From: Mercurialis annua | Taxonomy: Eukaryota > Streptophyta > Magnoliopsida > Malpighiales > Euphorbiaceae | Length of the DNA: 64,000 nt | Assembly (NCBI RefSeq): GCF_937616625.2 | Contig: NC_065570.1 | Coordinates: 36,029,665-36,093,664 of the forward strand | Direction of reading: 5' to 3' | In this document: piece by piece, positions 38,540 to 53,100 of the stretch | How positions within the stretch are numbered: position 1 is the first letter of the stretch | Layout: each line of letters opens with the position of its first letter | Translations under genes and position numbers: made by a program | Notes under the pieces: generated by a model | What the model saw: only the letters and a program-made list of their open reading frames with translations | Database searches by the model: none | What the model was told of the DNA's origin: nothing

Positions 38540-39901
38540 GCTTAGGTAATCGGAACAACGCGTTAAAGAGACTTGAGATGCGACATACTAATCATTTGTC
38601 AATTTTCCCGCACATTTTGCGTAATATAACCTAACCATGATTAGGTAATTGGAACGACGTGTTAGAGAGACTTGTAATGTGACATGAGCATGGTAATCTA
38701 AACGACGTGTTAAAGAGACTTGAGACATGACATAACCTAACCATGCCTAGGTAATCGTATCACCGCGTTAAAGAGACTTGTGACGGAACATACTAATCTA
38801 GTGACACTTTTAACGACTAACATAACAATGCTTAGGTAATCGGAACGACGCGTTAAATAGACTTGAGACGCAACATACTAATCTATTGTCCCTTTTCACG
38901 CACACTTTGCGTAATATAACCTAACCATGCTTAGTTAATCAGAACGACGCGTTAAAGACAGTTGAAAAGACGCGTCAATAAAACTTGAAATGCGCCATAC
39001 TAATCTAGCGTCATTTTTACGCACACTTTGCGTAATATAACCTAACTATGCTTAGGTTATCAGAACGACGTGTTAAAGTGACTTGAGACGCACCATACTA
39101 ATTTAGCGTCACTTTTTACTCACACTTTGCGTAATATAACCTAACCATTCTTAGGTAATCGGAACGACGCGTTAAAGAGACTTGAGACGCGCCATACTAA
39201 TTTAGCGTCACTTTTTACTCACACTTTGCGTAATATAACCTAACCATCATTAGGTAATCGGAACGACACGTTGAAGAGACTTGAGATGCAACATACTAAC
39301 CTAGCATCACTATTCACGAACTCTTTGCGTAATATAACCTAACCATGCGTAGGTAATCGGAACGACGCGTTAAAGAGACTTGAAACGCAACATACTAATC
39401 TATTTTCACTTTTCACGCACATTTTGCATAATATAACCTAACAATGCTTAGGCAATCGCAACGACGGGATAGAGAGACATGTGACTCCACATAAGCATGG
39501 TAATCAAAACGACGGTTAAAGAGACTTCAGACACGACATACTAATCTATTGTCGCTTTTCACGCACACTTTGCGTAATATAACCTAACCATGCTTAGGTA
39601 ATCGGAACGACACATTAAAGAAGCTTGAAACGCGACATACTAATCTAGCGTCACTTTTCACGCACACTTTGGTAATATAACCCAACCATGCTTACGTAAT
39701 CGGAACGACGCGTTAGATAGACTTGTGATGGGATATACTAATCTAGCGTCACTTTTCACGCACACTTGGCGTAATATAAAGTCAACCATGCTTAGGTAAT
39801 AAGAACGACATGTTAGAGAGACTTGTGACGCGTCCTAAGCATGATAATCGAAACGACGCGTTAAATAGACTTGAGACGCGCCATACTAATACCTAACCAT
39901 G
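38540..39901 (+). repeat. HOR-D copy D1 (about 1.36 kb), without plastid insert
   Basis: ATACTAATCATTTGTCAATTT at about 38588 recurs near 39950, and the flanking unit order repeats. Further shared marks are CTTGTAATGTGACAT, AACGACTAACATAACAATGC and ATGTGACTCCACATAAGCAT. At about 38735-38765 this copy has an uninterrupted ACCTAACCATGCCTAGGTAA, the counterpart of the plastid insertion site in D2. Confidence 0.88.
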
Positions 39902-41515
39902 CTTAGGTAATTAGAACAACGCGTTAAAGAGACTTGAGACGCGGCATACTAATCATTTGTCAATTTTCCTGCACATTTTGCGTAATATAACCTAACCATG
40001 CTTAGGTAATTGGAACGACGTGTTAGAGAGACTTGTAATGTGACATAAGCATGGTAATCTAAACGACGCGTTAAAGAGACTTGAAACGTGCCATACTAAT
40101 CTAACGTCACTTTTTACGCAAACTCAGCGTAATATAACCTAACCATGCGAAATCTAATCAATCAATACCAACACCCTATGGTTCAAAATAAAAAATTAAA
40201 CAAATGGAATTTCCATTTATATGAAAAAGACCAATTAATTCATTACGAAAAAAAAATTATTTTGAGACAGACTCATTACCAAATAAAAAAAAGAATTTTA
40301 AAAAACACTATAGATTCAATCTTTTATCATATAAAGCTATAAATAAGGGTTCATATATTTATGGATTACCATTACAAATAAATAATAGACAAAAGATTTT
40401 TTATAATTACAACACAAGTAATCGTAACACCGCGTTAAAGAGACTTTTGACGGGACATACTAATCTAGTGACACTTTTAACGACTAACATAACAATGCTT
40501 AGGTAATCAGAACGACGCGTTAAATAGACTTGAGACGCAACATACTAACCTATTGTCCCTTTTCACGCACACTTTGCGTAATATAACCTAACCATGCTTA
40601 GTTAATCAGAACGACGCGTTAGAGACACTTGAAAAGACGCGTTAAAAAAACTTGAAACGCGCCATACTAATCTAGCGTCATTTTTACGCACACTTTGCGT
40701 AATATAATCTAACTATTCTTAGGTTATCGGAACGACGCGTTAAAGTGACTTGAGACACACCATACTAATTTAGCGTCACTTTTTACTCACACTTTGCGTA
40801 ATATTAGGTAATCGGAACAACGCGTTAAAGACACTTGGGATGCGCCATACTAATTTAGCGTCACTTTTTACTCACACTTTGCGTAATATAACCTAGCCAT
40901 GCATAGGTAATTAGAACGACACGTTAAAGAGACTGGAGACGCAACATACTAACCTAGCATCACTATTCACGAACTCTTTGCGTAATAAAACTTAACCATG
41001 CGTAGGTAATCGAAACGACGCATTAAAGAGACTTGAAACGCAACATACTAATCTATTTTAACTTTTCACGCACACTTTGTATAATATAACCTAACCATGC
41101 TTAGGTAATCGGAACGACGCGATAGAGAGACATGTGACTCCACATAAGCATGGTAATCAAAACGACGCATAAAAATCTATTGTCGCTTTTCATGCACACT
41201 TTCGTAATATAACCTAACCATGCTTAGGTAATCGGAATGACACATTAAAGAAGCTTGAAACGCGACATACTAATCTAGCGTCGCTTTTCACGCACACTTT
41301 GCGTAATATAACCCAACCATGCTTACGTAATCGGAACGACGCGTTAGATAGACTTGTGATGGGACATACTAATTTAGCGTCACTTTTCACGCACACTTGG
41401 CGTAATATAAGTCAACCATGCTTATGTAATAAGAACGACGCGTTAGAGAGACTTGTGATGCGTCATAAGCATGATAATCGAAACGACACGTTAAAGAGAC
41501 TTAAAACGCGCCATA
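39902..41515 (+). repeat. HOR-D copy D2, interrupted by plastid DNA
   Basis: This copy is collinear with D1 at an offset of about 1362 bp left of the insert. To the right the offset is about 1652-1667 bp, the change being accounted for by the roughly 268-bp insert plus small indels. Its distal end passes into HOR-C without a break in monomer phase. Confidence 0.88.
40149..40416 (+). pseudogene. ycf1: Plastid DNA insert (NUPT), probable ycf1/TIC214 fragment
   Basis: About 268 bp of strongly A+T-rich sequence unlike the satellite interrupts a monomer after ACCATGC; the satellite resumes at AAGTAATCG. The plus strand reads as a lysine-, asparagine- and isoleucine-rich protein: codons from 40145 give 65 residues to a TAA at 40340-40342. 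After a frameshift another open stretch runs from about 40342 to 40416, including [17 protein letters not shown]. This composition and wording resemble the chloroplast inner-envelope translocon protein Ycf1 (TIC214), a very long plastid-encoded protein. I recognise the family by eye only; another plastid reading frame such as ycf2 is possible. With about 90 codons, a frameshift and no promoter, it is a dead nuclear fragment. The apparent start ATG is supplied by the satellite's CCATGC box. Confidence 0.75.
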
Positions 41516-44142
41516 CTAATCTAGCGTCACTTTTTACGCAGACTTTGCGTAATATAACCTAACCATGCTTAGGTTATCAAAACGACGCGTTAAAGAGACT
41601 TGAAACGCGACATACTAATGTAGCGTCTCTTTTCACGCAAACTTTGCATCATATAACCTAACCATGCTTAGGAAATCGGAACGACGTGTTAAAGAGACTT
41701 GAAACGAGACATACCAATCTAGCGTCACTTTTCACGCACACTTTACGTAATATAACCTGAACATGCTTAGGTAATCGGAATACGCATTAAAGAGACTTGA
41801 GACGCGACATACTAATCTAGCATCACTTTTCACGCACAGTTTGCGTCAAATAACCTAACCATGCCTAGGTAATCGGAACGACGCGTCAAAGAGACTTGAG
41901 ATGCGACATACTAATTGATTGTCACTTTTCACGCACACTTTGTGTAATATAACCTAACCATGCTTAGGTAATCAGAACGACGCGTTAGAGACACTTGTGA
42001 CGCGGCATAAGCAAAGTAATCAAAACGACGGGTTAAAGACACTTGAAACGCACCATACTAATCTAGCGTCACTTTTTACGCAGGCTTTGCGAATATAACC
42101 AAACCATGCTTAGGTAATCGGAACGACGTGTTAAAGAGACTTGAGACGCGACATACTAATCTAGCCGTCATTTTTCACGCACACTTTGCGTAATACAACC
42201 TAACCATGATTAGGTAATCGGAACGACGCTTTAAAGAGACTTGAGACATGACATACCAATCCAGCGTCACTTTTCATGCACACTTTGCGTAAAATAACCT
42301 ATCCATGCTTAGGTAAGACACGTTAAAGAGACTTGCGACGCGACATACTAATTTACTGTCCCTTTTCACGCACACTATGTGTAGTATAACCTAACCATGC
42401 TTTGGTAATCGGATTGACGAGTTAAAGAGACTTGAAACGCGACATACTAATCTAGTGTCACTTGTCACGCACACTTTGCGTAATATAACTAAACCATGCT
42501 TAGGTAATCGGAACGCTGAGTTAAAGAGACTTCAGACTCGACATACTAATCTAGCGTTACTTTTCACGCACACTACCTAACCATGCTTAGGTAATCGGAA
42601 CGACGCATTAAAGAGACTTGAAACGCGACACACTATTCTAGCGTCACTATTCACGCACACTTTGCTTAGTATAACGACGTGTTTTTAGAGACTTCAGAAG
42701 CGACATACTAATCTAGCGTCACTTTTCACGCACACTTTGTGTAATAATCAAACCATGCTTAGGTAATCGGAACACGCATTTTTAGAGACTTCAGACGGGA
42801 CATACTAATCTAGCGTCACTTTGCACGCACACTTTGCGTAAAATAACCTAACCATGTTTAGGTAATCGGAACAATGCGTTAAAGAGACTTAAGACGTGAC
42901 ATACTAATCTAGCGTCACTTTTCACGCACACTTTGCGTAATATAACGTAACCATGCTTAGGTAATTGGAATGACGCATTAAAGAGACTTAGGACGCGCCA
43001 TACTAATCAAACGTCACTTTTCGAGCACAGTTTGCGTAATACAATCTAACCATGCTTACGTAATCGGAACGACGCGTTAAAGAGACTTGAGATGAGACAA
43101 ACAAATGTAGCATCACTTTTCACGCATACTTTGCGTAATATAACCTAACCATGCTTAGTTAATAGAAACAACGCGTTAAAGAGACTTGAGTCGCGACATA
43201 CTAATTTAGCGTCACTTTTACGCACACTTTGCGTAATCTAACCTAACCATGCTTAGGTAATAGGAAGGACACGTTAAAGAGACTTGAGAGGCGACATACT
43301 AATCTACCGCCACTATACACTCACTCTTTGAGTAATACAACCTAACCATGCTTAGGTAATCGAAACGACGCGTTAGATAGACTTGTGACGCGACATAAGA
43401 ATGGTAATTGATACGACACGTTAAAGAGACTTGAGACGCGACATATTAATCACTTTTCACGCACACTCTGCGTAATATAAGCTAACATACTAATCGAAAC
43501 GACATACTAATCTAAAGTCACTTTTTACGCACACTTTGCGTAATATTACTTAACCATGCTTAAGTAATTGTAACAACGTGTTAAGAAGACTTGTGACGCG
43601 ACATACTAATCTAGCGACAATTTTAACATAACCATGCTTTGGTCATGGGAACGACGCGTTAAAGAGACTTGAGACGTGACATACTAATCTAGCGTCACTT
43701 TTCACGCACACTTTGCGTAATATAATCTAACCATGCTTAGATAAAGGGACTTGAGACGCGACATACAAATCTAGCGTCACTTTTTGCGGACACTTTGTGT
43801 AAAATAACCTAACCATGCTTAGGTAATCGGAATGACGCGTTAAAGAGACATGAGATGCGACATACTAATCTATTTTCACTTTTCACGCACACTTTGCGTA
43901 ATATAACCTAACCATGCTTAGGTAATCAGAACGACGCTTTAGAAACACTTGTAACGCGACATAAGCATGGTAATCGAAACGACGCATCAAAGAGACACTT
44001 GTTACGCGACATAAGCATGGTAATCGAAACGACGCATTAAAGAGACTTGAAACGCGTAATACTAATCTAGCGTCACTTTTTACGCACGCTTTGCGTAATA
44101 TAACCTAACCATATTTAGGAAATCGAAATGACGCGTTAAAGA
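41351..44142 (+). repeat. HOR-C copy C1 (about 2792 bp)
   Basis: GTGATGGGACATACTAATTT at 41356 recurs at 44148, and everything between is repeated with few differences. Positions 41351-43500 are C-specific, with marks CTTTGCATCATATAACC, CGTGTTTTTAGAGACTTC (two truncated monomers) and ACCGCCACTATACACTCAC. From about 43500 to 44142 the unit is HOR-A sequence, from A about 2660 to its end and then its first roughly 130 bp. The C unit is therefore a chimera closed by exchange inside GCGTTAAAGAGACTTG. Confidence 0.92.
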
Positions 44143-46940
44143 GACTTGTGATGGGACATACTAATTTAGCGTCACTTTTCACGCACACTTGGCGTAATAT
44201 AAATCAACCATGCTTATGTAATAAGAACGACGCTTAGAGAGACTTGTGATGCGTCATAAGCATGATAATCGAAACGACACGTTAAAGAGACTTAAAACGC
44301 GCCATACTAATCTAGCGTCACTTTTTACGCAGACTTTGCGTAATATAACCTAACCATGCTTAGGTTATCAAAACGACGCGTTAAAGAGACTTGAAACGCG
44401 ACATGATAATGTAGCGTCTCTTTTCACGCAAACTTTGCATCATATAACCTAACCATGCTTAGGAAATCGGAACGACGTGTTAAAGAGACTTGAAACGAGA
44501 CATACCAATCTAGCGTCACTTTTCACGCACACTTTACGTAATATAACCTGAACATGCTTAGGTAATCGGAATACGCATTAAAAAGACTTGAGACGCGACA
44601 TACTAATCTAGCATCACTTTTCACGCACAGTTTGCGTCAAATAACCTAACCATGCCTAGGTAATCGGAACGACGCGTCAAAGAGACTTGAGATGCGACAT
44701 ACTAATTGATTGTCACTTTTCACGCACACTTTGTGTAATATAACCTAACCATGCTTAGGTAATCAGAACGACGCGTTAGAGACACTTGTGACGCGGCATA
44801 AGCAAAGTAATCAAAACGACGGGTTAAAGACACTTGAAACGCACCATACTAATCTAGCGTCACTTTTTACGCAGGCTTTGCGAATATAACCAAACCGTGC
44901 TTAGGTAATCGGAACGACTTGTTAAAGAGACTTGAGACGCGACATACTAATCTAGCCGTCATTTTTCACGCACACTTTGCGTAATACAACCTAACCATGA
45001 TTAGGTAATCGGAACGACGCTTTAAAGAGACTTGAGACATGACATACCAATCCAGCGTCACTTTTCATGCACACTTTGCGTAAAATAACCTATCCATGCT
45101 TAGGTAAGACACGTTAAAGAGACTTGTGACGCGACATACTAATTTACTGTCCCTTTTCACGCACACTATGTGTAGTATAACCTAACCATGCTTTGGTAAT
45201 CGGATTGACGAGTTAAAGAGACTTGAAACGCGACATACTAATCTAGTGTCACTTGTCACGCACACTTTGCGTAATATAACTAAACCATGCTTAGGTAATC
45301 GGAACGCTGAGTTAAAGAGACTTCAGACTCGACATACTAATCTAGCGTTACTTTTCACGCACACTACCTAACCATGCTTAGGTAATCGGAACGACGCATT
45401 AAAGAGACTTGAAACGCGACACACTATTCTAGCGTCACTATTCACGCACACTTTGCTTAGTATAACGACGTGTTTTTAGAGACTTCAGAAGCGACATACT
45501 AATCTAGCGTCACTTTTCACGCACACTTTGTGTAATAATCAAACCATGCTTAGGTAATCGGAACACGCATTTTTAGAGACTTCAGACGGGACATACTAAT
45601 CTAGCGTCACTTTGCACGCACACTTTGCGTAAAATAACCTAACCATGTTTAGGTAATCGGAACAATGCGTTAAAGAGACTTAAGACGTGACATACTAATC
45701 TAGCGTCACTTTTCACGCACACTTTGCGTAATATAACGTAACCATGCTTAGGTAATTGGAATGACGCATTAAAGAGACTTAGGACGCGCCATACTAATCA
45801 AACGTCACTTTTCGAGCACAGTTTGCGTAATACAATCTAACCATGCTTACGTAATCGGAACGACGCGTTAAAGAGACTTGAGATGAGACAAACAAATGTA
45901 GCATCACTTTTCATGCATACTTTGCGTAATATAACCTAACCATGCTTAGTTAATAGAAACAACGCGTTAAAGAGACTTGAGTCGCGACATACTAATTTAG
46001 CGTCACTTTTTACGCACACTTTGCGTAATCTAACCTAACCATGCTTAGGTAATCGGAAGGACACGTTAAAGAGACTTGAGAGGCGACATACTAATCTACC
46101 GCCACTATACACTCACTCTTTGAGTAATACAACCTAACCATGCTTTAGGTAATCGAAACGACGCGTTAGATAGACTTGTGACGCGACATAAGAATGGTAA
46201 TTGATACGACACGTTAAAGAGAATTGAGACGCGACATATTAATCACTTTTCACGCACACTCTGCGTAATATAAGCTAACATACTAATCGAAACGACATAC
46301 TAATCTAAAGTCACTTTTTACGCACACTTTGCGTAATATTACTTAACCATGCTTAAGTAATTGTAACAACGTGTTAAGAAGACTTGTGACGCGACATACT
46401 AATCTAGCGACAATTTTAACATAACCATGCTTTGGTCATGGGAACGACGCGTTAAAGAGACTTGAGACGTGACATACTAATCTAGCGTCACTTTTCACGC
46501 ACACTTTGCGTAATATAATCTAACCATGCTTAGATAAAGGGACTTGAGACGCGACATACAAATCTAGCGTCACTTTTTGCGGACACTTTGTGTAAAATAA
46601 TCTAACCATGCTTAGGTAATCGGAATGACGCGTTAAAGAGACATGAGATGCGACATACTAATCTATTTTCACTTTTCACGCACACTTTGCTTAATATAAC
46701 CTAACCATGCTTAGGTAATCAGAACGACGCTTTAGAAACACTTGTAACGCGACATAAGCATGGTAATCGAAACGACGCATCAAAGAGACACTTGTTACGC
46801 GACATAAGCATGGTAATCGAAACGACGCATTAAAGAGACTTGAAACGCGTAATACTAATCTAGCGTCACTTTTTACGCACGCTTTGCGTAATATAACCTA
46901 ACCATATTTAGGAAATCGAAATGACGCGTTAAAGAGACTT
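44143..46940 (+). repeat. HOR-C copy C2
   Basis: This copy is collinear with C1 at an offset of 2792-2793 bp and differs at scattered positions, for example one extra T in CATGCTTTAGG near 46142. At the point where C1 jumped back to the C start, C2 carries on as uninterrupted HOR-A (GAGTAACGACATATTATTAA). This gives the parental arrangement for the C-to-A junction. Confidence 0.92.
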
Positions 46941-48328
46941 GAGTAACGACATATTATTAATCAAGCGCCAGTTTTCACGCACACTTTGAGTAATATAACC
47001 TAACCATGCTTAGATAATCGGAACAACGCGTTAAAGAGACTTGAGACGCGACATATTAATCTAGTTTCACTTTTCACGCACTCTTTACGTAATATAACCT
47101 ATTCATGCTTAGGTAATTGGAATACGCATTAAAAAGACTCGAGACATGACATACTAATCTCGCATAAAATAACCTAACCATGCATAGGTAATCGGCACGA
47201 CGCGTTAAAGAGACTTGAGACACGACAAACTAATTTATTGTCACTTTTCACGCACACTTTGCGTAATATAACCTAACCATGCTTAGGTAATCAGAACGAC
47301 GCGTTAGAGACACTTCTAACGCGACATAAGAACAGTAATCGAAATGACGCGTTCAAGCGACTTGAAACACGCCATACTAATCTAGCGTCACTTTTCACGC
47401 ACACTTTGCGTAATACAACCTAACCATGCTTAGGTAATCGGAACGACGCGATACAGAGAGTGGAGATGCGACATACTAATCTAACGTCCCTTTTCACGCA
47501 CACTTCGCGTAAAATAACCTAACCATGCTTAGGTAATCGGAACGGCACGTTAAAGACACTTGCAACGCGACATACTAATATATTGTCACTTTTCACGCAC
47601 ACTTTGCGTAATATAACCTAACCAAGCTTTGGTAATCGGAACGACGTGTTACAGAGACTTGTAAAGCGACATAAGCATGGTAATCGAAACGATACATTAA
47701 AGAGACTTGAGACACGACATACTAACCTAGCAAGTGTTTTCACGCGCACATTGCGTAATATAACCTAAGCATGCTTTTGTAATCGGAACGACGCGTTAAA
47801 GAGAGTTGAGATGCGACATACTAATCTAGCGTCCCTTTTCACGCACACTTCGCGTAAAATAACCTAACCATGCTTAGGTAATCGGAACGGCACGTTAAAG
47901 ACACTTGCAAAGCGACATACTAATCTATTGTCACTTTTCACGCACACTTTGCGTAATATAACCTAACCAAGCTTTGGTAATCGGAACGACGTGTTTCAGA
48001 GACTTGTAAAGCGACATAAGCATGGTAATCAAAACGATACATTAAAGAGACTTGTAACGTGACATAAGTATGGTAATCGAAACGTTACGTTAAAGAGACT
48101 TGAGACGCGCCATACTAATCTAACGTCACTTTTTACGCACACTTTGTGTAAAAATAACCTAACCATGCTTAGGTAATTGGAATGACGCGTTAAAGAGACA
48201 TGAGATGCGACATACTAATCTATTTTCACTTTTCACGCACACTTTGTGTAATATAACCTAACCATGCCTAGGTAATCAGAACGACGCATTAGAGACACTT
48301 GTGACGCGACATAAGCATGGTAATCGAA
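46822..48328 (+). repeat. HOR-A copy A4, doubly shortened (1507 bp)
   Basis: This starts with the HOR-A opening and is collinear with A5. It lacks the roughly 1.31-kb internal segment (junction marked by CGAAACGTTACG near 48070), the 51-bp CTTATTGCG stub, and a further roughly 307 bp after 48142 including one short unit. It shares ATTATTAATCAAGCGCCAG with A1 and A5. Confidence 0.9.
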
Positions 48329-50142
48329 ACGACGCATTAAAGAGACTTGAAACGCGTTATACTAATCTAGCGTCACTTTTTACGCACGCTTTGCGTAATA
48401 TAACCTAACCATATTTAGGAAATCGAAATGACGCGTTAAAGAGACTTGAGTAACGACATATTATTAATCAAGCGCCAGTTTTCACGCACACTTTGAGTAA
48501 TATAACCTAACCATGCTTAGATAATCGGAACAACGCGTTAAAGAGACTTGAGACGCGACATACTAATCTAGTTTCACTTTTCACGCACTCTTTACGTAAT
48601 ATAACCTATTCATGCTTAGGTAATTGGAATACGCATTAAAAAGACTCGAGACATGACATACTAATCTCGCATAAAATAACCTAACCATGCATAGGTAATC
48701 GGCACGACGCGTTAAAGAGACTTGAGACACGACAAACTAATTTATTGTCACTTTTCACGCACACTTTGCGTAATATAACCTAACCATGCTTAGGTAATCA
48801 GAACGACTCGTTAGAGACACTTCTAACGCGACATAAGAACAGTAATCGAAACGACGCGTTAAAGCGACTTGAAACACGCCATACTAATCTAGCGTCACTT
48901 TTCACGCACACTTTGCGTAATACAACCTAACCATGCTTAGGTAATCAGAACGACGCGATACAGAGAGTTGAGATGCGACATACTAATCTAGCGTCCCTTT
49001 TCACGCACACTTCGCGTAAAATAACCTAACCATGCTTAGGTAATCGGAACGGCACGTTAAAGACACTTGCAACGCGACATACTAATATATTGTCCCTTTT
49101 CACGCACACTTTGCGTAATATAACCTAACCAAGCTTTGATAATCGGAACGACGTGTTACAGAGACTTGTAAAGCGACATAAGCATGGTAATCGAAACGAT
49201 ACATTAAAGAGACTTGAGACACGACATACTAACCTAGCAAGTGTTTTCACGCGCACATTGCGTAATATAACCTAAGCATGCTTTTGTAATCGGAACGACG
49301 CGTTAAAGAGAGTTGAGATGCGACATACTAATCTAGCGTCCCTTTTCACGCACACTTCGCGTAAAATAACCTAACCATGCTTAGGTAATCGGAACGGCAC
49401 GTTAAAGACACTTGCAAAGCGACATACTAATCTATTGTCACTTTTCACGCACACTTTGCGTAATATAACCTAACCAAGCTTTGGTAATCGGAACGACGTG
49501 TTACAGAGACTTGTAAAGCGACATAAGCATGGTAATCAAAACGATACATTAAAGAGACTTGTAACGTGACATAAGTATGGTAATCGAAACGTTACGTTAA
49601 AGAGACTTGAGACGCGCCATACTAATCTAACGTCACTTTTTACGCACACTTTGCGTAATATTACTTAACCATGCTTAAGTAATCGTAACAACGTGTTAAG
49701 AAGACTTGTGACGCGACATACTAATCAGCGACAGTTTTAACATAACCATGCTTTGGTCATGGGAACGACGCATTAAAGAGACTTGAGACGTGACATACTA
49801 ATCTAGCGTCACTTTTCACGCACACTTTGCGTAATATAATCTAACCATGCTTAGATAAAGGGACTTGAGACGCGACATACAAATCTAGCGTCACTTTTTG
49901 CGCACACTTTGTGTAAAAGAACCTAACCATGCTTAGGTAATCGGAATGACGCGTTAAAGAGACATGAGATGCGACATACTAATCTATTTTCACTTTTCAC
50001 GCACACTTTGCGTAATATAACCTAACCATGCTTAGGTAATCAGAACGACGCATTAGAGACACTTGTGACGCGACATAAGCATGGTAATCGAAACGACGCA
50101 TTAAAGAGACACTTGTTACGCGACATAAGCATGGTAATCGAA
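48329..50142 (+). repeat. HOR-A copy A5, shortened (1814 bp)
   Basis: This carries the same 1.31-kb internal deletion as A4, A8 and A9, with the CGAAACGTTACG junction mark near 49577. Like A4, it also lacks the 51-bp stub between ACAACCTAA and GAGAGTTGAG. A4 and A5 are thus sister copies. Confidence 0.9.
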
Positions 50143-53100
50143 ACGACGCATTAAAGAGACTTGAAACGCGCAATACTAATCTAGCGTTACTTTTTACGCA
50201 CGCTTTGCGTAATATAACCTAACCATTTTTAGGAAATCGAAACGACGCGTTAAAGAGACTTGAGTAACGACATATTAATCTAGCGCCAGTTTTCACGCAC
50301 ACTTTGAGTAATATAACCTAACCATGCTTAGGTAATCTGAACAACGCGTTAAAGAGACTTGAGACGGGACATATAGTTTCACTTTTCACGCACTCTTTAC
50401 GTAATATAACCTATTCATGCTTAGGTAATTGGAATACGCATTAAAAAGACTCGAGACACGACATACTAATCTCGCATAAAATAACCTAACCATGCATAGG
50501 TAATCGGAACGACGCGTTAAAGAGACTTGAGACACGACAAACTAATTTGTTGTCACTTTAACATGCACACTTTGCGTAATATAGCCTAACCATGCTTAGG
50601 TAATCAGAACGACGCGTTAGAGACACTTCTAACGTGACATAAGAACAGTAATCGAAACGACGCGTTAAAGCGACTTGAAACACGCCATACTAATCTAGCG
50701 TCACTTTTCACGCACACTTTGCGTATTACAACCTAATCAAGATTAGGAAATGAGAACAACGTGATAAAGAGACTTATTGCGTAATATAACCTAACCATGC
50801 TTAGGTAATCGGAACGACGCGTTAAAGAGAGTTGAGATGCGACATACTAATCCAGCGTCCCTTTTCACGCACACTTCGCGTAAAATAACCTAACCATGCT
50901 TAGGTAATGGGAACGGCACGTTAGAGACACTTGCAACGCGACATACTAATATATTGTCACTTTTCACGCACACTTTGCGTAATATAACCTAACCAAGTTT
51001 TGGTAATCGGAACGACGTTTACAGAGCCTTGTAAAGCGACATAAGCATGGTAATCGAAACGATACATTAAAGAGACTTGAGACACGACATACTAACCTAG
51101 CAAGTGTTTTCACGCGCACATTGCGTAATATAACCTAAGCATGCTTTTGTAATCGGAACGACGCGTTAAAGAGAGTTGAGATGCGACATACTAATCTAGC
51201 GTCCTTTTTCACACACACTTCGCGTAAAATAACCTAACCATGCTTAGGTAATCGGAACGGCACGTTAAAGACACTTGCAACGCGACATACTAATCTATTG
51301 TCACTTTTCACGCACACTTTGCGTAATATAACCTAACCAAGCTTTGGTAATCGGAACGACGTGTTACAGAGCCTTGTAAAGCGACATAAGCATGGTAATC
51401 GAAACGATACATTAAAGAGACTTGAGACACGACATACTAACCTAGCAAGTGTTTTCACGCGCACATTGCGTAATATAACCTAAGCATGCTTTTGTAATCG
51501 GAACGACGCGTTAAAGAGAGTTGAGATGCGACATACTAATCTAGCGTCCCTTTTCACGCACACTTCGCGTAAAATAACCTAACCATGCTTAGGTAATCGG
51601 AACGGCAGGTTAAAGACACTTGCAAAGCGACATACTAATCTATTGTCCCTTTTCACGCACACTTTGCGTAATATAACCTAACTAAGCTTTGGTAATCGGA
51701 ACGACGTGTTACAGAGACTTGTAAAGCGACATAAGCATGGTAATCAAAACGATACATTAGAGAGACTTGAGACGCGCCATACTAATCTAACGTCACTTTT
51801 CACGCACAGTTTGCATAATATAACCTAACCATGGTTAGGTAATCGGAACGAAGCATTAAAGAGAATTGAGACACGACATACTAACCTAGCAATAGTGTTC
51901 AAGCACACATTGCGTAATATAACCTAACCATGCTTAGGTAATCGGAACGACGTGTTAAAGAGACTTGGGACAAGACATAATAATCTATTTTCACATTTCA
52001 CGCACACTTTGTGTTATATAACCTAACCATGCTTAGGTAATCGGAACGACGCGTTAGAGAGACTTGTGACGCGACATAAGCATGGAAATCGAAATGACGC
52101 GCTACAGAGAATTGAGACACGACATACAAATCTATTGTCGCTTTTCACGCACAATTTGCGTAATATAACCTAACCATGTTAGATAATCGGAACGAAGCAT
52201 TAGAGAGACTTGAGATGCGACATACTAATCTAGCGTCACTTTTCACGCACAGTTTGCTTAATATAACCTAACCATGCTTAGGTAATTGGAACGCCGCGTT
52301 AGAGAGACTTGTGACACGACATACTAATCTAGCGTCACTTTTCACGCACACTTTACGTTAACTAAAACATGCTTAGGTAATCGGAACGACGCGTTAGAGA
52401 GACTTGTGAGACGACATAAGCATGGTAATCCAAACGACGCGTGACAGAGACTTGAGAAGCACCATACTAATCTAGCGTCACTTTTTACGTACGCTTTGCG
52501 TAATATAACCTAGCCATTCTTAGGTAATCATAACGACGCGTTAAAGATACTTGAGAAGCACCATACTAATGTATTGTCACTTTTCACGCACACTTTGCGT
52601 AATATAACCAAACCATGCTTTGGTAATCGGAACAACGTGTTAGAGAGACTTGTAACGTGACATATGAATGGCAATCGAAACGATACGTTAAAGAGACTTG
52701 AGACGCGCCATACTAATCTAACGTCACTTTTTACGCACACTTTGCGTAATATTACTTAACCATGCTTAAGTAATCGTAACAACGTGTTAAGAAGAGTTGT
52801 GACGCGACATACTAATCAGCGACAGTTTTAACATAACCATGCTTTGGTCATGGGAACGACGCGTTAAAGAGACTTGAGACGTGACATACTAATCTAGCGT
52901 CACTTTTCACGCACACTTTGCGTAATATAATCTAACCATGCTTAGATAAAGGGACTTGAGACGCGACATACAAATCTAGCGTCACTTCACACTTTGTGTA
53001 AAAGAACCTAACCATGCTTAGGTAATCGGAATGACGCGTTAAAGAGACATGAGATGCGACATACTAATCTATTTTCACTTTTCACGCACACTTTGCGTAA

